DNA of 64,000 nt. Source: Gordonia tangerina. GTDB taxonomy: Bacteria; Actinomycetota; Actinomycetes; Mycobacteriales; Mycobacteriaceae. Shown one piece after another: positions 1 through 15,277 of this stretch. Position 1 is the first letter of the stretch. Each line of letters begins with the position of its first letter. The translations under genes and the position numbers were made by a program. The DNA lies in NCBI RefSeq assembly GCF_021556435.1, contig NZ_JAKGCU010000002.1:62001-126000 (forward strand), given 5' to 3'. The notes below the pieces were generated by a model that saw only the letters and a program-made list of their open reading frames with translations, had not been told where the DNA came from and did not search any database.

Positions 1-303
1 GGCAACCGCGAGCGGGTCGTCGGTGGCCTCGGCGTGGAACGTCACATTGTGGGCGCCGGCCTCGGCGTACGGCGGCGCCCACCGCTGCGGATTCTCGATC
101 ATCAGGTGACAGTCGAGCGGGATGTCGGTGGCCTTGAGCAGGCTCTCCACCACTGGCAGCCCCAGTGTGAGATTGGGCACGAAGTGGGCATCCATCACGT
201 CGACGTGCAACCAGTCGGCACGGTCGGCGCCCGGCCCGCCGACGGCCTGCGCCTCGGCGGCCAGGTTGGCGAAGTCGGCGGAGAGGATGGACGGGGCGAT
301 CAT
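1..303 (-). CDS. rpe: Ribulose-phosphate 3-epimerase, N-terminal part (runs off window)
   Basis: Interconverts ribulose 5-phosphate and xylulose 5-phosphate in the cytosolic pentose phosphate pathway. The visible 101 residues begin [11 protein letters not shown] and contain the family's metal- and phosphate-site blocks [18 protein letters not shown] (near residues 31-48) and DCHLMIENP (near 64-72), both typical of a TIM-barrel Rpe. The C-terminal half lies beyond base 1, so the gene is truncated by the window and not by mutation. An in-frame ATG seven codons upstream (324) is an alternative start, but the ATG at 303 fits the usual family start. It follows rsmB on the same strand after 60 bp, the same order as in mycobacteria, and is probably cotranscribed with rsmB and fmt. 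Confidence 0.95.
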   Translation of the reverse strand, partial: MIAPSILSADFANLAAEAQAVGGPGADRADWLHVDVMDAHFVPNLTLGLPVVESLLKATDIPLDCHLMIENPQRWAPPYAEAGAHNVTFHAEATDDPLAVA

Positions 304-363
304 CGGGGCACCGGTGGCACACATGAGCACAGATTGTAGGGCGAGCTCGGACGACGACGATCG

Positions 364-1791
364 TCAGCGCCGCAGGACGGCCAGGAACATCGCATCGGTG
401 CCGTGGATGTGCGGCCACAGTTGGACGTGGGGGCCGTCGCCGAGATGGTCGGCGGGTACCAGCGTCCGGGCGTCAATCTGCTCGACCTCGGGCTGCGCAG
501 CGAGGACGTCGGCGACCACACCGACGGTCTCCGCCGGGTGCGGCGAGCAGGTGGAGTACACGACGACACCACCCGGACGGAGCAGCCGCACGGCCTCGGT
601 GAGCAACTCGCGCTGCAGCGTGACCAGCCCGGGGATGTCCGCCGGGCCACGGCGCCACCGCGACTCGGGTCGCCGCCGTAGCGATCCGAGGCCACTGCAC
701 GGCGCGTCGAGCAGAATCCGGTCGAATCCGGGAGTCAACCCGCTCTCTCGCGCATCGGCGACATGGACGTCAACGGGCAGGTCACGCACCACCTTGCGGA
801 TGAGTTCGGCCCGGTGCTCGGAGACCTCCACCGCGTCGAGGTGGGCACCGTCGATGTCCGCGATGGCCGCGACCAGCGCGGCCTTCCCGCCGGGGCCGGC
901 GCACATGTCCAGCCAACGGCCCGCGTCGTCGGCCACCTCGGCGACGGTCAGCGCCCGTCCCACCAGTTGGCTCCCCTCGTCCTGCACACCGGCGTAGCCG
1001 TCGCGAATCGCGTCCAGCTCCCCCGGGTCGCCGCCGGGCAGGTAGACGCAGTATGGCGAGTACCGGCCGACATCGCCGCCGCTGACGAGCGCCAGTTCTT
1101 CGGCGGTGATCAGTCCCGGTCGGGCCACCAGGTGTACAGGTGGCCGTTCGTCGTCGGCGGCCAGCGCGGCCTGCAGCGCTCCCGCGGACCCGCCGAGCGC
1201 CTCGTCGAACACCTCGGCGATCCAGCGCGGATGGGCGTACCGGAAGGCGAGGTTGCCGACGAGGTCGTCGGCCATCGACGGTGCGAGTTCGTCGATCCAG
1301 AGATCCTCGTCGCGCTGCGACACCTTGCGCAGCACGGCGTTGACGAAACCCGACGGCCCCATACCCATCTCGGACCGGACGAGGTCCACCGACGTCGACA
1401 CCGCCGCATGGGAGCCGATCCGGGTGCGCAGCAGCTGATATGTGCCCAGGCGCAGCACATCGAGGACGGCCCCGTCGATCTCGCCGACCGGGCGGTTCGC
1501 CGCCGCGGCGATGACCGCGTCGAGCAACCCCTGCGCTCGCGCGGCCCCGTAGGCGAGTTCGGTGGCCAGCGCGGCGTCACGACCGGTGATCCCGCGGTCG
1601 GTCAGCATCCTCGGCAGCACCAGGTTGGCGTAGGCGTCGCGCTCCCGCACTGCGCGCAGGGTGTCCCGGGCGGCTTCCCGGGCCGGGTCGACCGCCTTGT
1701 CCCGCAGCGCCGCCTTCTTCATTCGCCCGGCTTCGGCGGGTCGCGCACGACCCGGGCGCGCACTGTCGGGCCGTCTGTGCCGGTCGCTCAT
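364..1791 (-). CDS. rsmB: 16S rRNA (cytosine-967-C5)-methyltransferase RsmB/Fmu
   Basis: SAM-dependent methyltransferase that makes m5C967 in 16S rRNA. The 475-residue protein has an N-terminal NusB-like RNA-binding domain (about residues 30-180) and a C-terminal Rossmann methyltransferase domain. That domain contains the SAM loop DMCAGPGGK, the motif IV cysteine in [16 protein letters not shown] and the catalytic motif VI cysteine in [11 protein letters not shown]. The open frame extends upstream to 1917, but the ATG at 1791 overlaps the fmt stop as ATGA and gives the expected family length, so I chose it. The first roughly 25 residues are Arg/Pro rich. Overlap with fmt implies translational coupling. 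Confidence 0.95.
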   Translation of the reverse strand: MSDRHRRPDSARPGRARPAEAGRMKKAALRDKAVDPAREAARDTLRAVRERDAYANLVLPRMLTDRGITGRDAALATELAYGAARAQGLLDAVIAAAANRPVGEIDGAVLDVLRLGTYQLLRTRIGSHAAVSTSVDLVRSEMGMGPSGFVNAVLRKVSQRDEDLWIDELAPSMADDLVGNLAFRYAHPRWIAEVFDEALGGSAGALQAALAADDERPPVHLVARPGLITAEELALVSGGDVGRYSPYCVYLPGGDPGELDAIRDGYAGVQDEGSQLVGRALTVAEVADDAGRWLDMCAGPGGKAALVAAIADIDGAHLDAVEVSEHRAELIRKVVRDLPVDVHVADARESGLTPGFDRILLDAPCSGLGSLRRRPESRWRRGPADIPGLVTLQRELLTEAVRLLRPGGVVVYSTCSPHPAETVGVVADVLAAQPEVEQIDARTLVPADHLGDGPHVQLWPHIHGTDAMFLAVLRR

Positions 1792-2732
1792 GCCAGTACC
1801 GTCCCGTCGGTCAGCCGCGCGCCACGCGCCCAGTCGGCCGCCGGCATCGCCTTCTTCCCCGGAGGCTGTACCCACGACAACCGCACCGGTCCCGTCGCCG
1901 TCGCGACATCGACCCACTTCTTCGCGACCCGCAGCGACCCCGCGGCACCCGGTGTCGGAGCCCTGTCGCCACCTGCGTCGAGGATCTCGACCGGCCCGAC
2001 CTTGATCCGCGCTCCGTCCAGCGTCGTCCAGGCACCGGGCGCGGGGGTGTGTGCCCGGATACGCCGGTCAATGATGTGTGCGGGCAGATCCCAGCGAATG
2101 CGTGCGTCGTCGACGCCGACCTTCGGTGCGTGGCTGACACCTGTTGAGGACTGCGCAACCGGGGTCAGCGAGCCGTCCTCGATGCCGTCGAGGGTGGACA
2201 CCAGCAGGTGGGATCCGGCCCCGGCCAGTCGTTCGAGCAGATCACCACTGGTGTCGGCGGACCCGATGGCCTCGGTGATGATGCCGTAGACAGGTCCGGT
2301 GTCGAGTCCTTCCTCGAGCTCGAACGTCGTGGCACCGGTGACCTCGTCGCCTGCGGCGATGGCGTGTTGCACCGGTGCGGCCCCGCGCCACGACGGCAGC
2401 ACCGAGAAGTGCAGATTGATCCATCCGTGGGTCGGCAGCGTCAGCAGGCCGGGCGGTACCAAGCCGCCGTAGGCGACCACCGCACCGCAGTCCGGACGCC
2501 ACGAGCGCAGCCGATCCAGCACGCCGGCGTCGCTGAGTCGGCGCGGGGTGATCACGTCGATGCCGTACTCATCGGCGAGTGCCGCGATCGGCGACCGGAC
2601 CTCCTTGCGGCCCCGCCCGGCGGCTGCGTCGGGGCGTGAGATCACCCCGACCACCTCGTGCTGCGGGGACTCGATCAGCAGGCGCAGCGACGGCACCGCG
2701 ACGTCCGGAGTTCCGGCGAATACGACCCTCAT
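1788..2732 (-). CDS. fmt: Methionyl-tRNA formyltransferase
   Basis: Transfers formyl from 10-formyl-THF to Met-tRNA(fMet) to give the initiator tRNA. The 314 residues start [17 protein letters not shown], the classic Rossmann entry of the formyltransferase fold. The catalytic N-H-D block appears as [18 protein letters not shown], with the conserved Asn, His and SLLPxxRG-like loop, and a downstream [15 protein letters not shown] block supplies the Asp. The C-terminal OB-like tRNA-binding domain ends with GTVLA. Length is normal for the family. It overlaps rsmB by 4 bp and lies 91 bp downstream of priA. No def (peptide deformylase) gene is in this cluster, unlike many other bacteria. Confidence 0.96.
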   Translation of the reverse strand: MRVVFAGTPDVAVPSLRLLIESPQHEVVGVISRPDAAAGRGRKEVRSPIAALADEYGIDVITPRRLSDAGVLDRLRSWRPDCGAVVAYGGLVPPGLLTLPTHGWINLHFSVLPSWRGAAPVQHAIAAGDEVTGATTFELEEGLDTGPVYGIITEAIGSADTSGDLLERLAGAGSHLLVSTLDGIEDGSLTPVAQSSTGVSHAPKVGVDDARIRWDLPAHIIDRRIRAHTPAPGAWTTLDGARIKVGPVEILDAGGDRAPTPGAAGSLRVAKKWVDVATATGPVRLSWVQPPGKKAMPAADWARGARLTDGTVLA

Positions 2733-2823
2733 ATGACCCTTTCACGGCGTTCGCGACCTGCATCGAGGTCACCTCTGCGGCGGATGGCCTCGGATTCGTC
2801 TCGGACCACGACGATGTCCGCGC

Positions 2824-4827
2824 TCATCCGATCGTAGGCGGATCGACCTGGACGCGGATCGGTCCGGTCTCGTGCTGGGCGTTGCGGTGGACCTGCGCGG
2901 CGGTCAACGCCGCACTCAACTGCCGGCCGTCGCGTCGCGGCACCCGCACCAGGATGCGTTCCACGGCTCCGTCGAACGCGTCGCCCGATCCGGCCGGCGG
3001 ACGAACGCCGACGGGCAGCGGAACCGGACCGAGGAGTTCACCGGTCGGCGGCAGCACCATGGCGTCGACGAACGCCGACACCGTGTCCCGAGCCCCATCG
3101 ACCGACGCCATGGTCACTGCGGGCGGGAAGCCCAGCTCGCCTCGTTGATTCAGTTCTTCGTCGGCGAAACCCACCGGGTCCCAACGAATCACCGCTTGCA
3201 CCGGCGCCAGGCCCGCATCGGCGACGATGACGAGGCTGCCACCGTCGGTGTGTGATCGGACCATCGACCCGACCGCCATCCAGTGCCGGACCGCGTCCTC
3301 GGCGGCGCGCAGGTCCGCTCGGTCGAGTTGCGCCCAGGTGTCGAGCAGAATCGCCGCGCCGTACCCGCCGTCGGCGATCGGCTCGGCGCCCGGCGTCGCG
3401 ACCACGATGCGGGCGCCGTCGGGCACCGTCGCGGCGATGTTCGCTCCACCCGAGGTGGTGATCGGCACGCCGGCAAAGGCACGACCGAGTTCCTCTGCGG
3501 TCCGTCCTGCTCCGGTGGTCAGCGCCCGCACCTGCGAACCGCCGCACTCCGCGCAGCGAAACGCCCGTTCGGCGCGCCCACACCAGCGACACGAGATCTG
3601 ATCGCCTACGTCGAGTTGCAGGGGCCCGTGGCAGGCGCGACAACGCGCGTGCGCCCGACACCGCGCACACGCCAGCGACGGCACGTATCCGCGGCGCGGC
3701 ACGCTGAACAACACCGGCCGGTCGGCGGCGACGGCCCGCCGAGCCGCATCGAAGGCGATACCCGGGATCCGGGCCGACCGGGCCAATGGATCGCCGGCGA
3801 CCCGACGGTCCTCGGCGCTCAATGCCAACACGCGCGCGGTCCGCGCACGGACGGTGGTGCGGTCGGCGAGAAGATCGTGCGCCCAGCCGGCGGCCACCAG
3901 CGCATGGGCTTCGGTCGTGCGGGCCAGTCCCCCAACAACCAACGCGCTGCGCTGCTGATGGGAACGGATGACCGCGACCTCCCGCGGATGCGGATAGGGC
4001 GCGCGCGGCTCGTTGAGACTGTCATCGCCGTCGTCCCACACCACGAGCAGGCCGAGATCGTGTACCGGCGCGAAGATCGCGCTGCGGGTACCGAGCACCA
4101 CGTCGGCCGCCCCGCGCCGGACCGCGAGCCAACGCCGGTACCGCGCGGTGGGCCCGAGTCCGGCGGCCAGTGTCACGCACCGGTCGCCGAACAGCGGTGC
4201 ACAGACCCGTTCGAGCCGATCGAGATCCCGCTGATCGGGCACGACGATGATTGCTCCGCGGCCCGCCGCCGCGGTCACCGCGGCCAATTCGGCCAACCGC
4301 GTCGGCCAGTCCTCACCGGCGGTGGCCTGCCAGACCGCGCGAGGATGGCCGGCCGGCAGCAGGTCGATGAAGGACGGGGCGGCGGGGTATGCCTGCCATG
4401 CCGTCAGGTCCGGCACCGCTGCGACTGCACTCGCCGCATTCGGTGGGTCTTCTTTCTCGGTCCGGGCGTGCCGCGGCGGTACAGCCAGGCGCAGCACATC
4501 AGACAGTGTTCCCGCATACCGGTCGGCCACCGCCCGACAGACTCCGATCAGTGCCGGATCGAGAACCGGTTCGCCCGACACGACCCGCTCCAGCCAGCCG
4601 AGCCGACCGGTGTGGGCGGTCTCGTCGACCCGGTCGAGCAGGAAGCCGTCGATCAGTCTGCCCGAGAATCGCACGCGCACACGCACTCCCGGAGTCGCGA
4701 CCTCATCCTGCTGTTCATCGATGAGGTAGTCGAACTCACGGTCGAGGTGCGCCAGTCCGAGCATCGGCAGCACTTTGCCGATCGGCTTGCGCGTTGCGGG
4801 CACCCGCGACCCGCCGCGGGCGGACAC
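2824..4827 (-). CDS. priA: Probable primosomal protein N' (PriA), helicase motifs degenerate
   Basis: PriA reloads the replicative helicase at stalled forks. This 667-residue protein keeps the N-terminal 3' DNA-binding domain (about 15-115) and all eight zinc-binding cysteines (C387, C390, C396, C399, C413, C416, C425, C428). The ATPase core is eroded: the Walker A segment aligns to WQATAGEDWPTRL (near 166-178) with no GKT, and the DEEH box reads VVWDDGDD (near 263-269). It therefore probably cannot hydrolyse ATP. The same loss is known for actinobacterial PriA annotations, so it looks like a lineage trait and not a decaying gene. The start is a GTG 22 bp after the metK stop. It shares the strand and probably the transcript with metK. 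Confidence 0.9.
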   Translation of the reverse strand: MSARGGSRVPATRKPIGKVLPMLGLAHLDREFDYLIDEQQDEVATPGVRVRVRFSGRLIDGFLLDRVDETAHTGRLGWLERVVSGEPVLDPALIGVCRAVADRYAGTLSDVLRLAVPPRHARTEKEDPPNAASAVAAVPDLTAWQAYPAAPSFIDLLPAGHPRAVWQATAGEDWPTRLAELAAVTAAAGRGAIIVVPDQRDLDRLERVCAPLFGDRCVTLAAGLGPTARYRRWLAVRRGAADVVLGTRSAIFAPVHDLGLLVVWDDGDDSLNEPRAPYPHPREVAVIRSHQQRSALVVGGLARTTEAHALVAAGWAHDLLADRTTVRARTARVLALSAEDRRVAGDPLARSARIPGIAFDAARRAVAADRPVLFSVPRRGYVPSLACARCRAHARCRACHGPLQLDVGDQISCRWCGRAERAFRCAECGGSQVRALTTGAGRTAEELGRAFAGVPITTSGGANIAATVPDGARIVVATPGAEPIADGGYGAAILLDTWAQLDRADLRAAEDAVRHWMAVGSMVRSHTDGGSLVIVADAGLAPVQAVIRWDPVGFADEELNQRGELGFPPAVTMASVDGARDTVSAFVDAMVLPPTGELLGPVPLPVGVRPPAGSGDAFDGAVERILVRVPRRDGRQLSAALTAAQVHRNAQHETGPIRVQVDPPTIG

Positions 4828-4849
4828 AGTGCTCAGACGATGCGGCAGC

Positions 4850-6061
<1,212 letters not shown>

Positions 6062-6216
6062 CTGATCCTCTCAGGCTCTTTCCGGGCCCCGTCTCGGGCG
6101 CGTGTGCCGACGACGGGTGCCGTCGATTGTCTCTTCTGCCGAGCATTCTCGCAGCCCGGGAATCGCCCGGCTGTGAACGCGTTCCAACCTACACATCGGC
6201 TCCGACGGCCGTGCCG

Positions 6217-7491
6217 TCAGGCCACACCATCTCCTTCGGGCAGCAATGCCCGTACCTCGTCGAGGATTCGGCTCGACATCAACGTCTTGGACCCCAACGG
6301 CAGCGCCGTTTCGGTACCGGTGGCCGACAGCAGCCAGCCGGTGTTGTCCTCGGTGCCGAATGCCTTGCCTTCCCCCACCGCGTTCACCACCAACAGATCG
6401 CAGCCCTTGCGACGCAACTTGGCGCGCCCGTGATCGAGGACGCCGCCCGTTTCGTCTCCGGTCTCGGCGGCGAAGCCCACAATGACCGTCTCGGCCGGGA
6501 TACGCCCGGCGGATCGGTCGGTGACGAGCCCGCGCAGGATGTCGGGGTTGGTGGTGAGCTCGATCGGCGCCGGTCCCGCATCGGTCTTCTTGATCTTCGA
6601 CTCGGTGAACGCGACGGGCCGGAAGTCGGCGACAGCAGCCGCCATGATCACCACATCGGCCTCGGCAGCGCGTTTTGTCATCTCGTCGGCCAGTTGCTGC
6701 GCACTGGCCACACGGACGATGTCGACACCGGCAGGATCACCGGGGTCGGCCGTCGACCCCGCGACGACGGTGACGGTGGCGCCGCGTTGGGCTGCGGCAC
6801 GCGCCAACGCGAAACCCTGCTTACCCGAACTGTGGTTGCCCAGGTAGCGCACCGGGTCGAGCGGCTCGCGGGTACCTCCGGCGCTGATCACCACCCGCAC
6901 CCCGGCGAGGTCGTAGGGCAACGCGTCGGGACGGTCGAGCAGGAGTTCGCCGATCATCGCGATCTCCTGCGGATCGGGCAGTCGTCCACGACCACTGTCG
7001 GTACCGGTGAGCCGGCCCGACGCCGGTGTCATCACCGTGTTGCCGTGGGCGCGCAGGGTGGCGACATTGGCCTGGGTGGCCGGGTGCTCCCACATCTCGG
7101 TGTGCATCGCGGGCACGAACAGGACCGGACAGCGCACCGTGAGCAGTGAGGCCGTCAACAGGTCGTCGGCACGCCCCGACGCGGCGCGGGCCATCAGGTC
7201 GGCGGTGGCGGGTGCCACGATCACCAATTCGGCGCCCTGCCCGAGGCGGACATGGGCGACCTGGTCGACATCGTCGAAGACGTCGGTGGAGACCGGGTTA
7301 CCCGACAGGGCCTCGAAGGTCGCCGCGCCGACGAACTTCAGCGCGGATTCGGTCGGCACGACGCGCACGTCGTGACCGGCCTCGGTGAAGTGCCGGATCA
7401 CCGAGCAGACCTTGTAGGCGGCGATACCGCCGCCTACGCCGATGAGGACCCGACGGTGATTGCCGGGAGTGCTGGTGTGCGCCGTTGCCAT
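6217..7491 (-). CDS. coaBC: Bifunctional phosphopantothenoylcysteine decarboxylase / phosphopantothenate-cysteine ligase
   Basis: Catalyses two successive steps of coenzyme A synthesis. The N-terminal FMN-binding CoaC half (about 1-190) opens with VLIGVGGGIAAYKVCSVIR and has the PATADLMARAASGRADDL segment and the PAMHTEMW loop. The C-terminal CoaB half has SAGGTREPLDPVRYLGNHSSGKQG, the substrate and dimer loop of the ligase, and the conserved KIKK lysine pair. The 424 residues are a full-length fusion. It sits 17 bp downstream of rpoZ, suggesting one transcript from gmk through coaBC. Just past the stop codon is a short perfect inverted repeat (GACGGC, 3-nt loop) with no T tract, at best a weak terminator. 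Confidence 0.97.
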   Translation of the reverse strand: MATAHTSTPGNHRRVLIGVGGGIAAYKVCSVIRHFTEAGHDVRVVPTESALKFVGAATFEALSGNPVSTDVFDDVDQVAHVRLGQGAELVIVAPATADLMARAASGRADDLLTASLLTVRCPVLFVPAMHTEMWEHPATQANVATLRAHGNTVMTPASGRLTGTDSGRGRLPDPQEIAMIGELLLDRPDALPYDLAGVRVVISAGGTREPLDPVRYLGNHSSGKQGFALARAAAQRGATVTVVAGSTADPGDPAGVDIVRVASAQQLADEMTKRAAEADVVIMAAAVADFRPVAFTESKIKKTDAGPAPIELTTNPDILRGLVTDRSAGRIPAETVIVGFAAETGDETGGVLDHGRAKLRRKGCDLLVVNAVGEGKAFGTEDNTGWLLSATGTETALPLGSKTLMSSRILDEVRALLPEGDGVA

Positions 7492-7508
7492 CCCCGCGCC
7501 CGAGGCTC

Positions 7509-8553
<1,045 letters not shown>

Positions 8554-8595
8554 CGCCGAACCTGTGCCGTCATCACGCTCGTCTCGTTCACTCGG

Positions 8596-8910
8596 TCAGG
8601 AGCTGAACTTCTCGAGCAGCGCCTTGCGCTGACGATCGCCGAGGCCACGCAGGCGGCGGGTCGGGGCGATCTCGAGCTCGGTCATGATCTCCTGTGCCTT
8701 GACCTTGCCCACCTTGGGCAGTGCCTCCAGCAGCGCCGAGACCTTCATCTTGCCCAGGATCTCGTCGTTCTCGGCATCCTTGAGCACCTGCTCGAGGTTG
8801 GTGCCGCCGCGCTTCAAGCGCTCCTTGAGCTCGGCGCGGGCCCGCCGAGCGGCAGCTGCCTTCTCCAACGCGGCAGCGCGCTGCTCGTCTGTCAACTGCG
8901 GAAGGGCCAC
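8596..8910 (-). CDS. mihF: Integration host factor, actinobacterial type (mIHF)
   Basis: Small nucleoid-associated DNA-bending protein of Actinobacteria, unrelated in fold to E. coli IHF and needed for phage L5 integration in mycobacteria. The 104 residues begin VALPQLTDEQ. A charged helix of Ala/Arg repeats follows, then the highly conserved DNA-binding core with VSALLEALPKVGKVKAQEIM and IAPTRRLRGLGDRQRKALL. The open frame runs upstream to 9123, but the GTG at 8910 has GGAGG five bases before it and matches the known start, so the longer version is rejected. A leader of about 200 bases precedes it. Confidence 0.95.
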   Translation of the reverse strand: MALPQLTDEQRAAALEKAAAARRARAELKERLKRGGTNLEQVLKDAENDEILGKMKVSALLEALPKVGKVKAQEIMTELEIAPTRRLRGLGDRQRKALLEKFSS

Positions 8911-9388
8911 GGGTTCCTCCGTCTTTCTAGTCTTCGATTGGACTGTCATCAGTCGCGTGTTGCTCCTGATGGCGGTTGGTCGCCCACGCGACCATGGCGG
9001 TCGCCATGAGCGGGCCTGCCATCGCCGCGCAATGGTGCGGCGAAAGCGACCGTACCCACGTGAGCAGGCATTTGCGAGTGCCACCCCCTGCGCAACCGTC
9101 GGAACGGCATGCTGTAGCGCCACTGCCCCACGAACCTAACGTATGACGCCGACACGTCACCCGGGCAAGCCCCTGACTACGCACTTTGCCTCGAAACCGC
9201 AGGTCAGGGCGTCACGGGCACGAGGAACGCTCACGTCGCCGCAATCGAACCGCAAATTGGCCCCCTGCCTGCGGTGATACCTGTGTGACGAGAGTGACGA
9301 TCGCGGATTTCCTGCTTTCGGTGTCGCGGTCGCGCGTGTCGCGGCGAGATCGATCGGGTCGCGACCATGTCGGCTCGCCGCAGGGCTG
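8911..9388 (-). promoter_or_regulatory. 478-bp gene-free region: mihF leader and candidate promoter
   Basis: No credible gene is visible between pyrF and mihF. In M. tuberculosis this interval holds PE15/PPE20, which are absent here. On the minus strand a candidate sigma-A-type promoter has -10 TAGGTT (9133-9138) and -35 GTGACG (9155-9160), 16 bp apart. It would give mihF a leader of about 215 nt. The leader contains several GC-rich inverted repeats around a repeated GGCGACC and CCATGG, but no recognised riboswitch. A 5-bp stem (GGGCT/AGCCC, 9383-9395) spans the pyrF stop codon and may be a weak end signal. Promoter call is pattern-based only. Confidence 0.3.
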
Positions 9389-10221
9389 TCAGCCCAGGGC
9401 GGTCTCCACCGCGTCCCGGGTGTGACAGAACGCGTCGCGCAAGGCGTCGACATCGGGTCCCGAACGCAAAACACCGCGGCTGCTCGCGGGAACCAGCCAG
9501 CGGGTGTCGGCGCTGGCGAAGACCTCCGGCAGGTCCCCGGGGGTGGCGCCCTGGGCGCCCAGCCCAGGCGCGAGGATCGGTCCGTGCAGCCCGGACAGAT
9601 CTAGTCCGTGCGCCCTGGTGGCGCCGACGACGAGCCCTACCGATCCGCTGCCGTCCGTGTTCTCGGCGGCGGCCGCATCGACCACGGTCTGCCCCACCGC
9701 GCGGCCGCCTGCGTCGGCGAGCTGGATTTCGGCGCCATCCGGATTGGAGGTGCGCGCCAGCACGAAGGCACACCGCTGCGCGGCACTCGCCGCGTCCAGG
9801 GCGGGTCTCAGCGCCCCGAAACCCAGATACGGCGAGACTGTCACGGCGTCGGCACACAGCGGCGAGCGGTCCTCGAGCCAGGCGTCGGCGTAGGCGGCCA
9901 TGGTGGTCCCGATGTCGCCACGCTTGGCGTCGGCCAACACCAGCGCACCGGCTTCTCGACAGTCCCGGATCACTCGTTCGAGCACCGTGAAACCGGCCGC
10001 CCCGAACACCTCGAAGAACGCGACCTGAGGTTTGACGACCGCAGCCACCGGCGCGAGCGCTGCCACACAGATATCGGCGAATCGCTCGAGCCCGGTGGCA
10101 GAGACCGGCAGTCCCCACTGCTCGAGCAGCTCGGTGTGCGGATCGATCCCGGCGCACAGCCGTCCGCGCTGCTCGACCGCCGCGCGATGGCGCGACGCAT
10201 AGCCGTGGGGTGCCGACGTGG

Positions 10222-10225
<4 letters not shown>
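9389..10225 (-). CDS. pyrF: Orotidine 5'-phosphate decarboxylase (type 2)
   Basis: Last step of UMP synthesis, decarboxylating OMP. The 278 residues are the longer type 2 form usual in Actinobacteria. The catalytic Asp-Lys-Asp block is [15 protein letters not shown] near residue 95, preceded by the substrate-binding [11 protein letters not shown] near residue 24. The C-terminal phosphate-binding part is [12 protein letters not shown]. It overlaps carB by 4 bp (ATGA) and is the last gene of the pyr operon. Confidence 0.96.
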
Positions 10226-13553
<3,328 letters not shown>

Positions 13554-13554
<1 letters not shown>

Positions 13555-14732
13555 CAGGCGCTCGTTCCTCGTGCACGGTCACCCTCGAGGAGGGTGACGA
13601 ATTTGTCGAACAGGTAGGCGGCGTCGTGCGGCCCGGCCGCCGCCTCCGGGTGGTACTGAACCGAGAATGCTTGTCCGGACAGGAGTTCCACACCTTCGAC
13701 GGTGCCGTCGTTGGCGCAGACGTGGCTCACCCGGGCGCGCCCGAAGTCGGTGTCGAATTCCTCGCCGGCCTCACCTTCGAGGGCGAACCCGTGATTCTGT
13801 GCGGTGATCGACACCGTGCCCGTGGCGTGGTCGATGACCGGAATGTTGATACCCCGGTGGCCGAACTTCATCTTGTAGGTGCTACGCCCCAGGGCGCGTC
13901 CGAGGATCTGGTTGCCGAAGCAGATGCCGAACAGCGGCAGGCCCTCCCCCAGGACGCCTCGGGTGAGCTCGACGGCGGTGTCCGCGGTGGCCGGGTCCCC
14001 CGGCCCGTTGGACAGGAACACCCCGTCCGGGTTGAGCGCGGTGACCGCATCGATCCCCGAGTTCGCCGGCAGGACGTGCACCCGCACGCCCCGCTGCGCG
14101 AACATCCGGGGAGTGTTCGTCTTGATCCCCAGATCGATGGCGGCGACGGTGAACCGAGCCTGGCCGTCGGCCGACGCGGGGCTCACCTCGTATGCCGCCG
14201 CGGTGGTCACCTCGCCGGCGAGGTCGGCACCGGTCATCGGCGGTTGATTGCGCACCCGTGCGACGAGCTCGTCGTCGGAGGCCAGTGCGGGCCCAGAGAA
14301 CACCCCGGCCCGCATCGACCCGTGGTCGCGCAGGATGCGCACGACGGTGCGGGTGTCGATGCCGGCGATTCCCACCACCTGCTGGCGACGCAGCTCGTCC
14401 TCCAGGGAGGTGGTCGCGCGCCAGTTCGACACCCGTCGGGTGGGGTTGCGGATCACGTAGCCGGCCACCCAGATCTTGCCGGAATCGCCGGTGGCCGAAT
14501 CGCTGCCGGCGCTGCCGGTGCTCTCCCCGTCCTCGTCGTTCCACCCGGTGTTGCCGATCTGCGGCGCCGTGGCGACCACGATCTGCCGGTGATAGCTCGG
14601 ATCGGTGAGGGTCTCCTGGTAGCCCGTCATCGCGGTGCAGAACACCGCCTCACCCAGGGTCTCGCCGACGGCGCCGTAAGGCAGCCCGCGGAACACCTGT
14701 CCGTTCTCCAGCACGAGAACTGCTGTGCTCAT
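13554..14732 (-). CDS. carA: Carbamoyl-phosphate synthase small subunit
   Basis: Glutamine amidotransferase subunit that feeds ammonia to CarB. The 392 residues have the N-terminal CPSase_sm domain ([13 protein letters not shown] at the start) and a C-terminal class I GATase domain. The catalytic triad is visible as [16 protein letters not shown] (nucleophile Cys) and [13 protein letters not shown] (His and Glu). The GICFGNQ variant of the usual GICLGHQ is normal for Actinobacteria. Four-base overlap with the upstream membrane protein and one-base overlap with carB place it inside the pyr operon. Confidence 0.98.
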
Positions 14733-15277
14733 TGATCATTCCCCTGTTCGGCTTGGTCTGACCCGGTCTGATCGGGGGCGCCCGCAGCATCGGCGAACTC
14801 ACTCACCCACCCCGGGTAGATGGTCTTGTCGTCGGCCCGGACACCGGAGTCGACCGCGGTCCCGCTGGGCAACAGCCACCGGATCACCAGCACACCGTCG
14901 GCGGTCATCACCTTGCCGGCCAGCCCTCGTTCGGTGCGGACGGCGGTGATCGACTCGCGCGGAATCCAGATCTCGGAGGCCCCTTGCCGATCGACCAGGA
15001 TTCCCTGCGGGTACGCCGAGATCGATGCGGCCGCACGGTCGCCGAAGTCCCCGACGGCGACGCGGTCCTGCCAACTCGGCGCGAGGGTGCTGCCCACATA
15101 CAGGCCGGTGTCCGGACCGCGGAGCGGGGCGGGCAGATCGGCCGGCACCGGCGGCGGTGTGCCGATCGCCTCGGCCTGCCGCCGACCACGATTGCGCCAG
15201 CCGCGCAGGGCCAGGGCCACCAGGCCGAGCCACACCACGATCACGACGACGACCACCACGACCTCGAGACCGCTCAC
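14729..15277 (-). CDS. PH-like-domain membrane protein in pyr operon, function unknown
   Basis: A 182-residue protein with one N-terminal membrane helix (an almost pure Val/Ile/Leu run, residues 5-25) followed by an Arg-rich stop-transfer segment (GWRNRGRRQ). The rest is a soluble, mostly beta domain with [19 protein letters not shown] and [17 protein letters not shown], resembling the PH-like domain of the Rv1382 family. It is embedded between pyrC and carA with 4-bp overlaps at both ends, exactly as in M. tuberculosis, so it is cotranscribed with UMP synthesis genes. No catalytic motif is visible. Its role, possibly membrane anchoring or regulation of the pathway, is unknown. Confidence 0.85.
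   Translation of the reverse strand: MSGLEVVVVVVVIVVWLGLVALALRGWRNRGRRQAEAIGTPPPVPADLPAPLRGPDTGLYVGSTLAPSWQDRVAVGDFGDRAAASISAYPQGILVDRQGASEIWIPRESITAVRTERGLAGKVMTADGVLVIRWLLPSGTAVDSGVRADDKTIYPGWVSEFADAAGAPDQTGSDQAEQGNDQ

Noticed and set aside
2733..2823. Small gene (such as def) between priA and fmt
   Set aside because: Only 91 bases with no start and frame supporting a known small protein.
6062..6216. SAM riboswitch before metK
   Set aside because: The 155-bp leader has inverted repeats but none of the conserved cores of known SAM riboswitches that I could recognise.
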